A stretch of 64,000 nucleotides of DNA, taken from contig NZ_JAENXS010000003.1 in assembly GCF_016612535.1 (NCBI RefSeq), positions 124,001 to 188,000 on the forward strand. Direction: 5' to 3'. The first letter of the stretch is position 1. Every line of letters begins with the position of its first letter. Made by a program: the position numbers and the translations under genes. Positions 44,806 to 52,510 of the stretch are shown here, piece after piece. The notes under the pieces were generated by a model that did no database searches, had not been told where the DNA came from, and saw only the letters and a program-made list of their open reading frames with translations. Source of the stretch: Bradyrhizobium diazoefficiens. GTDB lineage: Bacteria > Pseudomonadota > Alphaproteobacteria > Rhizobiales > Xanthobacteraceae.

Positions 44806-45007
44806 TGTTGAGCTCCCCAGTGATGTCTGTTGTTGAATGACGTGCAGGTGCGCGACTCCGCGCAGCGGAGAGCCTGCGCTCGCCGCCAAGTGCGTCAGCA
44901 CCTGCGTCAAATTGTAGCACTGGGAAAACTAGGTAGCGGCGATGAACATTGGATGACGTCGCGATTAAGCGGCGCGCGAAAAATTATCTGTGCGGTGGAT
45001 CGTCAGC

Positions 45008-45372
45008 TCAAACTAACGCCAAGTTCGTTGGATGCACGCCGGTGAAGATGCGCTGCAGGCTTCGTTGCCCAATCCGAAGACGTGGCCGAACAGATCGGCA
45101 AACAGCGCGCGATAATCGGTCAGCACGGGATAGTCGCGGTTCTGGACCAGGTGCGGCTGCTCGACCTTGACTCGGAGAAACCGACGAGGGCGAGGCCGAG
45201 CTCACCGAGCCGGTCGGCGAGATAGCCGTTGGGGGCGCCCTGGTTGACATGCGTGTCCCAGCCGCCGACGTCGACGAAGCCGAGGTTGAACTGCCCGCGC
45301 ATCAACCGGCCGGTGCGCCACGCCGACAATTCGAAGCCGCGTGGAGCGGCGTGTTCCGGTTCCAGGGCGGTA
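45008..45372 (-). pseudogene. Remnant of a DUF1501-family gene
   Basis: Three pieces of a DUF1501 C-terminal half survive in different frames. Piece 1 (about 45171-45360): RGFELSAWRTGRLMRGQFNL and GFVDVGGWDTHVNQGAPNGY. Piece 2 (about 45066-45170): KVEQPHLVQNRDYPVLTDYR and ALFADLFGHVFGLGNEA. Piece 3 (about 45008-45065): LQRIFTGVHPTNLALV. Between pieces 1 and 2 the segment that normally carries the SEFGRT-type block is missing, so there is an internal deletion with a frame change at about 45170, and a second frameshift near 45065. The N-terminal half is gone. The intact hydrolase gene ends just upstream at 45388. Confidence 0.72.
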
Positions 45373-45387
45373 GGCGTGGTCGCTGGG

Positions 45388-47340
45388 CTATTGCTGTGCG
45401 CTTGGCAGGAGCGGAGCCAATAGTCCGCGCGTGACGCCCGGCGGCACGGCATCGAGGCCGAGCACGGCGCTCGCGGCGGGCAGCGTGGCGTCCGCCATCG
45501 CGGCGTGGCCTTCGGCGGTGGGATGTACGGCGCCGCCATAGACGGCCGAGAGCACGCCCCAGGTCGCGTCGTGGATGTCGGTCGGCTGGCTCGCCGCCGG
45601 CAATCCCTGTGGATAGGTCATCGCGGCGAAATAACTGTCATTGGCGTCGCGGATCCAGCGCGCGCGAGGCAGATAGGCGCGATATTCGGAGGCGCCTCGG
45701 CCGCACAGCATCGGCTGGCTCGCCGCGCTCACGATGTCCGGATTGAAGCTCTGGCCATTCTCGGCAAAGCAGGTGCGATCGAATTCGGGATCGTTGCCGG
45801 CATGGGCGCAGAAGCCGTGATCTGCAAAGGCGGCCTGATGCGAATCCACGAAAGTCATGCGGTCGGCCTCGGGATCGCGACACAGCGCGCCGCGCGTGCA
45901 GGTGGCGAGCCCCTTCAGTTGCGGCAGGAATTCGGTGTCGACGAAGGTCGAGACGCGGGCGAGCCGCTGCGGATCGGCATTGAAGGCGGGATGGATGTCG
46001 AAGCCGCCGCGGCCGCCGCGGCAGGGCACGCCGCCGTCGGCCAGTGCCGGATTGGCGTAGGAGACATAGACCACGTGCGAGAGATCGCCGCCGACCAGCG
46101 GCTTCAGCGCCTCGCGCAGCTTGACGAAATTCTGCGGCAGCTCGCGCTGTAGCGCGTCGCGGGAATCGTCGACGCTCGCCATCACGCCGGAGCGGCGGAA
46201 CAGCGCACGCTCTGTCGCGGTGTCGACGATGACGTCGGCGACGAGGCCGGAGAAGTAGACGTCGTTGGCGCCGATCGAGAGCAGCACGAGATCGAGGTTG
46301 CGGTCCGGCTGACGCTTCTTCGCCGCCGCGAGCGCTTCGCGCAGCTCGGCAACCTGCGCATTCACGCTGGTGTTGCAGACGCCGGACTTGCCGGGCGGGC
46401 ATTCGCGGGCGCGCTGCGACCCGAGCAGCCCGTCACCGATGCTGGCGCCGGTGCAGGCGAGCGGCAGATAGGTGACGGCGATATGGGTGTAGCGCACCGC
46501 GAGCGCGAGCGCAGTGCGGGTCTGGTAGCTGTAGAGCGAGCGATGGCAGGCCGAGTTGAACCAGAGCGCGCGGTAGCGCTGCCAGTTGGCGAGCGTGTCC
46601 GGCGCCTCGCAGGCGCGGCCGCCCTTGAAGCCGGCGCGGCTCGGCCGGTAATATTGTCCGCCGGCGGTGCCGAGATAGGAGCGGAAGCAGAAGCCCTCGT
46701 CCGACAGCGCCAGCGGTCGGTCCGGATTGCCTTCGCCGGAGGCGATGCTGTCCCCTAAACCGGCGATGAAGATGTCGCGAACCTGGATCTCGGTCTGGAC
46801 GCGCTGGCTCGGATCGGAGCCGGAAGAGACGTCGACGCTTGCCACCGTCTGCTTGCCGTAACGAACCCGCAGATTGATCGGCTCGGCGCAGTCGAAGGTC
46901 GAGGTTTGCGGTCCGTCGCCGTCATCGAACGACCAGGCGCAAGTGGCCCCGACCGGCACCGCGCCGGTCAGGCGCACGGTGATGGGGTGGTCGATCGGGG
47001 TGATGTAGTTCTCTTTGACGTTGTCGCGGGTGCAGGGCTGGTTGACCCGGCCCTGGAGGTCGATGCAGAGCCGGTTGACCATGTTGCGAGCCCAGCCGCG
47101 GCCTTCGCTCTGGAGCTCCAGCGACTGCTCGGCGGCGAGGATGCTGCGGTTTTGCGCACTCTCGACGTGCAACAGAAAGTCGCGCTCCTCGCGAAACAGG
47201 CGAAAGCGATTGCGGACCTCCCAATTGATCTGCATGGCGCCTGCATCCTGCGCGGAGGCGCGCTGAAGCGGCGAAACGGTGAGCAGCCCGGCCAGCAGCA
47301 GGGCGCCCGCGAAAACAGGTCGAAGGGAAACAGGGATCAT
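45388..47340 (-). CDS. Large secreted SGNH/GDSL-type hydrolase
   Basis: 650 residues from the ATG at 47340, which begins a signal peptide (VFAGALLLAGLLTVSPLQRA then SA). Residues 30-190 form a beta-rich N-terminal region with a PKD-like piece (CAWSFDDGDGPQTSTFDCAE). The hydrolase part starts with block I IAGLGDSIASGEGNPDRPLA (catalytic Ser), block III SIGANDVYFSGL, and the C-terminal Asp/His pair is likely in GGAVHPTAEGHAAM. Many cysteines fit a periplasmic or outer-membrane enzyme. Substrate is probably an ester of lipid or polysaccharide, which is unproven. Confidence 0.84.
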   Translation of the reverse strand: MIPVSLRPVFAGALLLAGLLTVSPLQRASAQDAGAMQINWEVRNRFRLFREERDFLLHVESAQNRSILAAEQSLELQSEGRGWARNMVNRLCIDLQGRVNQPCTRDNVKENYITPIDHPITVRLTGAVPVGATCAWSFDDGDGPQTSTFDCAEPINLRVRYGKQTVASVDVSSGSDPSQRVQTEIQVRDIFIAGLGDSIASGEGNPDRPLALSDEGFCFRSYLGTAGGQYYRPSRAGFKGGRACEAPDTLANWQRYRALWFNSACHRSLYSYQTRTALALAVRYTHIAVTYLPLACTGASIGDGLLGSQRARECPPGKSGVCNTSVNAQVAELREALAAAKKRQPDRNLDLVLLSIGANDVYFSGLVADVIVDTATERALFRRSGVMASVDDSRDALQRELPQNFVKLREALKPLVGGDLSHVVYVSYANPALADGGVPCRGGRGGFDIHPAFNADPQRLARVSTFVDTEFLPQLKGLATCTRGALCRDPEADRMTFVDSHQAAFADHGFCAHAGNDPEFDRTCFAENGQSFNPDIVSAASQPMLCGRGASEYRAYLPRARWIRDANDSYFAAMTYPQGLPAASQPTDIHDATWGVLSAVYGGAVHPTAEGHAAMADATLPAASAVLGLDAVPPGVTRGLLAPLLPSAQQ

Positions 47341-47451
47341 GGCCTGCGTCTTCAACGGCAAAGTTGAGGCGGAAATAAGAGAGCAATGTTCCCCGGCCCG
47401 CAACCTTTGTCTGCCGCTTTCGCGGGCCGCAAGCGTGATCGCTGGCCGGTC

Positions 47452-48534
47452 CTAACGTTTGCTGGCTTGGCGCAGCGACCGCTCGTGCTCCATTGCCGTC
47501 ACCTGTTTGGGCAGGTTGCCCTGCGCACAGGCCTCCGCCAGCCGCCGCCGCTCCTGCCAGGGTTTGACCACGTTCATCCAGAGCTCGCGCGTCCCCATGA
47601 TGGAGATGGCGAGGCCGAACGGGATCACGAAATAGAGGATGCGGAAGACCAGCAGGGTCGCCAGCAGCTGCTCGCGGCCGAATTCGGGCAGCGCCACCAG
47701 CATGGCGGCGTCGAACACGCCGATCGAGCCGGGGGCATGGCTGGCGAAGCCCAGCAGCGTTGCCAGGATGAACACTACGGCAAGCGACAGGAAGTCGATC
47801 GGCGGGGTCGCCGGCACCAGCAGGTACATCGCCAGCGCGCAGAAGCCGAGATCGACGACGCCGATCAGGATCTGCACCAGGGTCAGCGGCGCGGACGGCA
47901 GCACCACCTTCCAGCCCTTCTGGCCGAGCTCGCGGCGCTTCTCGCCCATGCAGAGCCAGATCAAATAGGCGGCGATCGAGGCGAGGCCGCCGAATGCGAT
48001 CAACCGATTGATCGACGACGGCAGCTGATCCATGTACGAGGCGGCATCCGGATGGATGGCCATACCGATCGAGAGCACGAAGATGTTACCGAGCCAGAAG
48101 GTCAGGCCGGAGAGGAAACAGATTTTTGCGACGTCGATCGCGTTCAGCCCGTAGTCCGAATAGATCCGGAAGCGGATTGCGCCGCCGGTGAATACCGTGG
48201 CGCCGATGTTGTGGCCGATCGAGTAGGACGTGAAACTCGACAGCGCTGCGATGCGGTAAGGGACATGTTTCTTGCCGATCGTTCGCAGTGCAAAAAAATC
48301 ATAGAAGGTCAGCGTACAGAACGCCAAGAGGACGCAAATCGCCGCCAGGCCAATATTGCCACGGGGGATATCGGCCAGCCCGGTGAGGATGGCGCCCCGA
48401 TCGATCCCATGAAGGGTCCGCACAAGCGTGGTGACCGCGAAGGCGATGATCATGACGCTCGCGGCAATTCCCAGCCGTCGCCAGCCGATCCATCTCTTGA
48501 AGCCGCGTTTCAGCGCGGGCAGTAGTCCGTGCAT
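47452..48534 (-). CDS. Lysylphosphatidylglycerol synthase-like membrane protein
   Basis: 360 residues with about 8 membrane helices, matching the flippase-like transmembrane part of MprF (LPG synthase TM family): SFTSYSIGHNIGATVFTGGA, IRFRIYSDYGLNAIDVAKIC, and GFASHAPGSIGVFDAAMLVA. The catalytic aminoacyltransferase domain of MprF is absent, so it is not an LPG synthase by itself; it may move lipids or act with a soluble partner encoded elsewhere. Basic tail (WQERRRLAEACAQG) is cytosolic. Inner membrane. Confidence 0.85.
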   Translation of the reverse strand: MHGLLPALKRGFKRWIGWRRLGIAASVMIIAFAVTTLVRTLHGIDRGAILTGLADIPRGNIGLAAICVLLAFCTLTFYDFFALRTIGKKHVPYRIAALSSFTSYSIGHNIGATVFTGGAIRFRIYSDYGLNAIDVAKICFLSGLTFWLGNIFVLSIGMAIHPDAASYMDQLPSSINRLIAFGGLASIAAYLIWLCMGEKRRELGQKGWKVVLPSAPLTLVQILIGVVDLGFCALAMYLLVPATPPIDFLSLAVVFILATLLGFASHAPGSIGVFDAAMLVALPEFGREQLLATLLVFRILYFVIPFGLAISIMGTRELWMNVVKPWQERRRLAEACAQGNLPKQVTAMEHERSLRQASKR

Positions 48535-48963
48535 TCATCCTCCCGGCGGGGGGCAAGATCGACCCGATCGGGCCGTTGGCAGGTCGGGCGCGATCGTTGC
48601 CAAAAATGGGCGCCGATCGCTAGGCATCTAGTAGCTCATTAAGGCAAAAACAGCGACTTGTGCAGCCCTTGACAACAATAGGTTCAGCGCCGGACCGGCT
48701 GTTTTTGTCATACGTGGGTCACATCGCACGCGCGTTAAGCATGTGAGTCGAAGGCTTGTTCTGGATCTCCACGCCCCTTTGTTGACATGGTCTCAAATCC
48801 GGACGCTGCAAGCATTGTTCCAGCGCAAGGGTTGCGGGCTTTTTTGGAACGACGGCGTCGTGCGCAGGTTAGCGCCCTATCAGCAACCGAACACCGCGAA
48901 ATATAGGCTTCTCGTGCAAGCCGGTATCGCCGTGTTCCCGAAACCTCTCGAGGGATTGGACCG
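48535..48963. other. 429-base gap upstream of the DUF892 gene
   Basis: No frame with coding character. It contains the promoter region of the membrane protein (left end) and the DUF892 gene (right end), including a GGAAC-N16-GGTT sequence at 48846-48870. Confidence 0.5.
48846..48870 (+). promoter_or_regulatory. Candidate EcfG (general stress sigma factor) promoter
   Basis: GGAAC, 16 bases, then GGTT; the alphaproteobacterial EcfG consensus is GGAAC-N16/17-CGTT, so one base differs. It lies 94 bases upstream of a DUF892 gene, a family often stress induced. Confidence 0.4.
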
Positions 48964-49470
48964 ATGGGACTGTTCACGAAAGACATCAAGACCATGAACG
49001 ATCTGTTCGTGCATCAGCTGCAGGACATCTACTATGCCGAGCAGCAGCTCACCAAGGCGCTGCCGAAGATGGCAGACAAGGCGACTGATCCGCAGTTGAA
49101 GCAGGGTTTTTTGACGCACCTCGAGGAGACCAAGCAGCACGTCACGCGGCTCGAGGAAGTGTTCAAGATGCACGGTGTGCAGGTGAAGGCGGTCGATTGC
49201 CCGGCGATCGACGGCATCATCGAGGAGGCCGACGAGACCGCGGGCGAAGTCGCCGACAAGGCGGTGCTCGATGCCGCCCTGATCAACGCGGCGCAGGCCG
49301 CCGAGCATTATGAGATCGTCCGCTACGGCAGTCTGATCGCCTGGGCCAAGCAGCTCGGCCGCAGCGACTGCGCCGCCGTGCTCGCCAAGACGCTCGAGGA
49401 GGAGAAAGCGACCGACAAAAAGCTGACGTCGCTCGCCGAGAGCAAGGTCAACCTGCGGGCGGCGAGCTGA
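48964..49470 (+). CDS. DUF892 (YciE/YciF-type) ferritin-like protein
   Basis: 168 residues, a four-helix ferritin-like bundle. Metal-type residues recur at family positions: LQDIYYAEQQLTKALPKMAD, THLEETKQHVTRLEEVFKMH, AAEHYEIVRYGSLIAWAKQL and LEEEKATDKKLTSLAE. YciE/YciF proteins are induced by osmotic or general stress; the chemistry is unknown. A terminator follows, and a candidate EcfG promoter precedes it. Confidence 0.92.
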   Translation: MGLFTKDIKTMNDLFVHQLQDIYYAEQQLTKALPKMADKATDPQLKQGFLTHLEETKQHVTRLEEVFKMHGVQVKAVDCPAIDGIIEEADETAGEVADKAVLDAALINAAQAAEHYEIVRYGSLIAWAKQLGRSDCAAVLAKTLEEEKATDKKLTSLAESKVNLRAAS

Positions 49471-49489
49471 CGGCCAGATACTCTCTGGG

Positions 49490-49524
49490 GAGGCGCCGTG
49501 CATCTCGCGCGGCGTCTCTTTAGT
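49490..49524 (+). terminator. Rho-independent terminator after the DUF892 gene
   Basis: GAGGCGCCG (49490-49498) pairs with CGGCGTCTC (49510-49518, one G-T pair), followed by TTTAGTTT. Confidence 0.75.
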
Positions 49525-49534
49525 TTGGCTGCGT

Positions 49535-50758
49535 CTAGCTCGCCTGGTATTTCAAGCCGAACACCAGGGCGACCACAGCAAAGACCGCAATCGTCGTGGC
49601 GAAGACCAGGCTCGCCACGGTCGAGTTGATCAGGGTCGAGAGGACACCGATTCCGATCACCGGAAGCGCGTTGCCGAGAAAGCAGCAGATGAAATAGGCC
49701 GAAACCACTTCGGCGCGGCGATCATCCGGTGCGATCTGGTTCACGACCTGCAGGCTGCCGCGATAGCCCAGGCCCGCCGCTACACCGCAGGTCGCGGTCG
49801 CTGCGATCATGACGGCGAGCGATCCCGCAAACTGTGCGGTCACGAGCAGGGCAAGGCTCGGCAACATCAGGCCGAGCGACCAGAGCATCGCAGCGCGACT
49901 CGACAGCGACCGCGTCAGGGCAATGATGAGTGCAACAGCAGCCGCAAGCTCGAGAAATATCGCGCCAGCGACCGCGTGGCTGGTGACATGCAGTTCGCCG
50001 GCGAGCACGCTCGGCGCGAGCGCCGCGAAAAAGGCGACGAGGGCCATGGCACCGAAGCCGGTGACGGCGGGTGCAACGAACCGCGGTCGGATCGACGATG
50101 GAACGCCGGCGCGCGGCCGCACCGACAGCCGCGCGAAGGCGGCCAGGGGACGATTTACCGTCTCGCGAGCGAAGGCGAGAAAGGCCGCGACCACGATCAA
50201 CGCCGCGAGATAGGCGATGAACGGCGTTCGCAGTGGAAGCGCGACATATTCGGCAAGCAGGCCGGAAATCAACGCCCCGAGACCAAGGCCGGTGAAATTC
50301 GCGATCATTGCGATCACAGTGGCGCGCGAGCGATCTTGTTCGGCGATTAGTTCCGCAAGCCATGCAGTGCCGGTTCCGGCGCCGATCCCGATCGCAAGAC
50401 CACTGAGCACCCTTGCGACATAGAGCGAGGCGACGCCGTGAGCGAACAGGAACACGAGCGCACCCACAATGGCGATGCCGATAGCAATGACTGCTGTGCG
50501 TCGCCGCCCGACCTGATCGGACATCCGGCCGAATATCATAAGAGCGGTCAGGTTTCCGACGACATAGACGGCGTAGACGAGGGTCAACGTGATTTGGGAG
50601 AAACCCAGCTTTTGTTGATAGATGATGTAGAGCGGGGTTGCGACCGTGCTGCCGGCGAATAGCGCGCCGATCAGGCAGGCGACGGCAAGGATGGTTGCGG
50701 TCCTGCCGAACTCTGATCTTGCGCCTGACGGAACCGAGGTGTTGCCAACTCTTGCCAT
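49535..50758 (-). CDS. MFS transporter, drug-exporter (DHA1) type
   Basis: 407 residues from the ATG at 50758 (MARVGNTSVPSGARSEFGRT); an ATG at 50890 would add 44 residues without membrane character. About 12 helices: TATILAVACLIGALFAGSTV is helix 1, IFGRMSDQVGRRRTAV is the MFS loop 2-3 signature, and AIGIGAGTGTAWLAELIAEQ is in helix 5. Probably exports small lipophilic compounds; substrate unknown. Divergent from a second exporter gene, with the 163-base gap between them as shared control region. Confidence 0.86.
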   Translation of the reverse strand: MARVGNTSVPSGARSEFGRTATILAVACLIGALFAGSTVATPLYIIYQQKLGFSQITLTLVYAVYVVGNLTALMIFGRMSDQVGRRRTAVIAIGIAIVGALVFLFAHGVASLYVARVLSGLAIGIGAGTGTAWLAELIAEQDRSRATVIAMIANFTGLGLGALISGLLAEYVALPLRTPFIAYLAALIVVAAFLAFARETVNRPLAAFARLSVRPRAGVPSSIRPRFVAPAVTGFGAMALVAFFAALAPSVLAGELHVTSHAVAGAIFLELAAAVALIIALTRSLSSRAAMLWSLGLMLPSLALLVTAQFAGSLAVMIAATATCGVAAGLGYRGSLQVVNQIAPDDRRAEVVSAYFICCFLGNALPVIGIGVLSTLINSTVASLVFATTIAVFAVVALVFGLKYQAS

Positions 50759-50921
50759 GACGTCGCTTTCTTGAAGAGAAAATAAGAAGCTCAACACGAA
50801 ACTGTCTCGCGATGTTCCCATGCCCGCGCAGGCTTGCATGGCGGCCAGGCGCGAGGCCTCGAGTGCTTTCCGGCGCAGGATACGCTTCATCTGGCGATGA
50901 CGTTTCGATCAAAATCGAAGC

Positions 50922-52397
50922 ATGATCACGCAACGAAGGCATATTGTTAGCGTTCATCCGCAAACATCGAGGTGGATCGTGCCGGCAGAGTATCTTCAGC
51001 TGCATTCGTTTCCGAAAGAGTGGAACACGCGAAGCGCGCAAGCTGCGTCGGCTCTGACGCTCGCTGCGATGAGCCTCGGCTATGGCGTGGTGCAGCTCGA
51101 CGTCACCATCGTCAACACGGCGCTCGATGCGATGAGCAAGACGCTCGGCGGCGGCGTTGCCGAGCTGCAATGGGTGGTGAGCGCTTACACCATCGCCTTT
51201 GCCGCGTTCATCCTGACGGCCGGCGCGCTCGGCGACCGGATCGGCGCCAAACGCATCTTCATGGCGGGGTTCGCGATCTTCACCGCGGCCTCCCTGGCTT
51301 GTGCGCTGTCCCCCAACGCAATCGCGCTGATCGGTGCCCGATTGGTCCAGGGGCTGGCGGCGGCGATACTGGTGCCGAATTCGCTGGCACTGCTGAACCA
51401 TGCCTATACCGACGACCGCGCCCGCGGCCGCGCCGTCGCGATCTGGGCCGCCGGTGCGAGCTTGGCGCTGACCGCGGGTCCCTTCGTCGGCGGTGCGCTG
51501 ATCACGCTGGTCGGCTGGCGCGCGATCTTTCTCGTCAACCTGCCGATCGGTCTGGCGGGCCTGTGGCTGAGCTGGCGCTACGCGACCGAGACCACGCGGG
51601 CGACCTCGCGTGAGATCGATCTGCCGGGCCAGCTCGCCGCGATCGGCGCGCTCGGGGCCCTTGCGGGTGCGATCATCGAGGGCGGCGCGCTCGGCTGGCG
51701 GCATCCACTCGTGCTTTCGGCTTTCGCTGCGGCCGCGATCCTCGCCATGCTGTTCGTCTGGCGCGAGAGCCGCACGGCGCAGCCGATGCTGCCGCTGTCT
51801 CTGTTCAGTCACCGGCTGTTTACCCTGACCACGATCGTCGGCCTCCTCGTCAACGTTGCGGTCTACGGCCTGATCTTCGTCCTCAGCCTTTACTTCCAGA
51901 GGGTCAACGGCCTCTCGGCGTGGCAGACCGGGCTCGCCTTTGTGCCAATGCTGGGTGCGGTGCTGCCGGTCAATTTGCTGGCGCCGCGGCTTGCCGAGCG
52001 TATCGGCCCGTGCCCGACCATCGTGGTCGGCGCCAGCGTGTCCGCACTCGGTTGCCTTGGCCTGCTCGGAATCGGGGCCGGAACGAGCTATTGGGCAATC
52101 TGTGCGCAGCTGATCGCGATCAGCAGCGGGCTCGGCCTGCTGGTGCCGCCGCTGACATCGACCTTGCTGGGCAGCGTCGAGAAGGCGCGCTCCGGCATCG
52201 CCGCCGGCGTGCTGAACGCGACGCGCCAGACCGGCAGCGTGCTCGGCGTCGCGCTGTTCGGCGCGCTGATCGGCGGCGAAGGCTTGTTCGTACAGGGCTT
52301 GTTCGTACAGGGCTTGCATCTCGCGTTGGTGATTTCAGCTGTTGTGCTGCTACTTGCGGCTGCGACGATCGGGATCGGTGCACAAACGCGAGGATGA
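50922..52397 (+). CDS. MFS transporter, DHA2 (EmrB/QacA-like) 14-helix type
   Basis: Up to 491 residues. DHA2 marks: VVQLDVTIVNTALDAMSKTL in helix 1, LQWVVSAYTIAFAAFILTAG, and GALGDRIGAKRIFMAGFAIF. The C-terminal end carries GLFVQGLFVQGL, produced by a perfect 15-base tandem duplication at 52281-52310. The start is unclear: ATG at 50922 gives a 40-residue polar leader; a GTG at 50979 would give a more usual length. Likely proton-driven exporter; no periplasmic adaptor (EmrA type) is adjacent. Confidence 0.86.
   Translation: MITQRRHIVSVHPQTSRWIVPAEYLQLHSFPKEWNTRSAQAASALTLAAMSLGYGVVQLDVTIVNTALDAMSKTLGGGVAELQWVVSAYTIAFAAFILTAGALGDRIGAKRIFMAGFAIFTAASLACALSPNAIALIGARLVQGLAAAILVPNSLALLNHAYTDDRARGRAVAIWAAGASLALTAGPFVGGALITLVGWRAIFLVNLPIGLAGLWLSWRYATETTRATSREIDLPGQLAAIGALGALAGAIIEGGALGWRHPLVLSAFAAAAILAMLFVWRESRTAQPMLPLSLFSHRLFTLTTIVGLLVNVAVYGLIFVLSLYFQRVNGLSAWQTGLAFVPMLGAVLPVNLLAPRLAERIGPCPTIVVGASVSALGCLGLLGIGAGTSYWAICAQLIAISSGLGLLVPPLTSTLLGSVEKARSGIAAGVLNATRQTGSVLGVALFGALIGGEGLFVQGLFVQGLHLALVISAVVLLLAAATIGIGAQTRG
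52281..52310 (+). repeat. 15-base tandem duplication inside the DHA2 gene
   Basis: GGCTTGTTCGTACAG twice in a row, in frame, adding five residues (GLFVQ). Confidence 0.9.
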
Positions 52398-52510
52398 ACA
52401 ATGTGAGTAGCTGCACACATTCTCTGTTCACCATTTCCAGATCCGGCTCCTAGCCGGTTACCGACTATCCACCTCTGTTGGCTCTAGTGCGGGTCCGATA
52501 GGGGCTGGCA

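Noticed and set aside
48669..48700. TTGACA-type sigma-70 promoter before the DUF892 gene
   Set aside because: A TTGACA is present at 48669, but no acceptable -10 box lies at the right distance.
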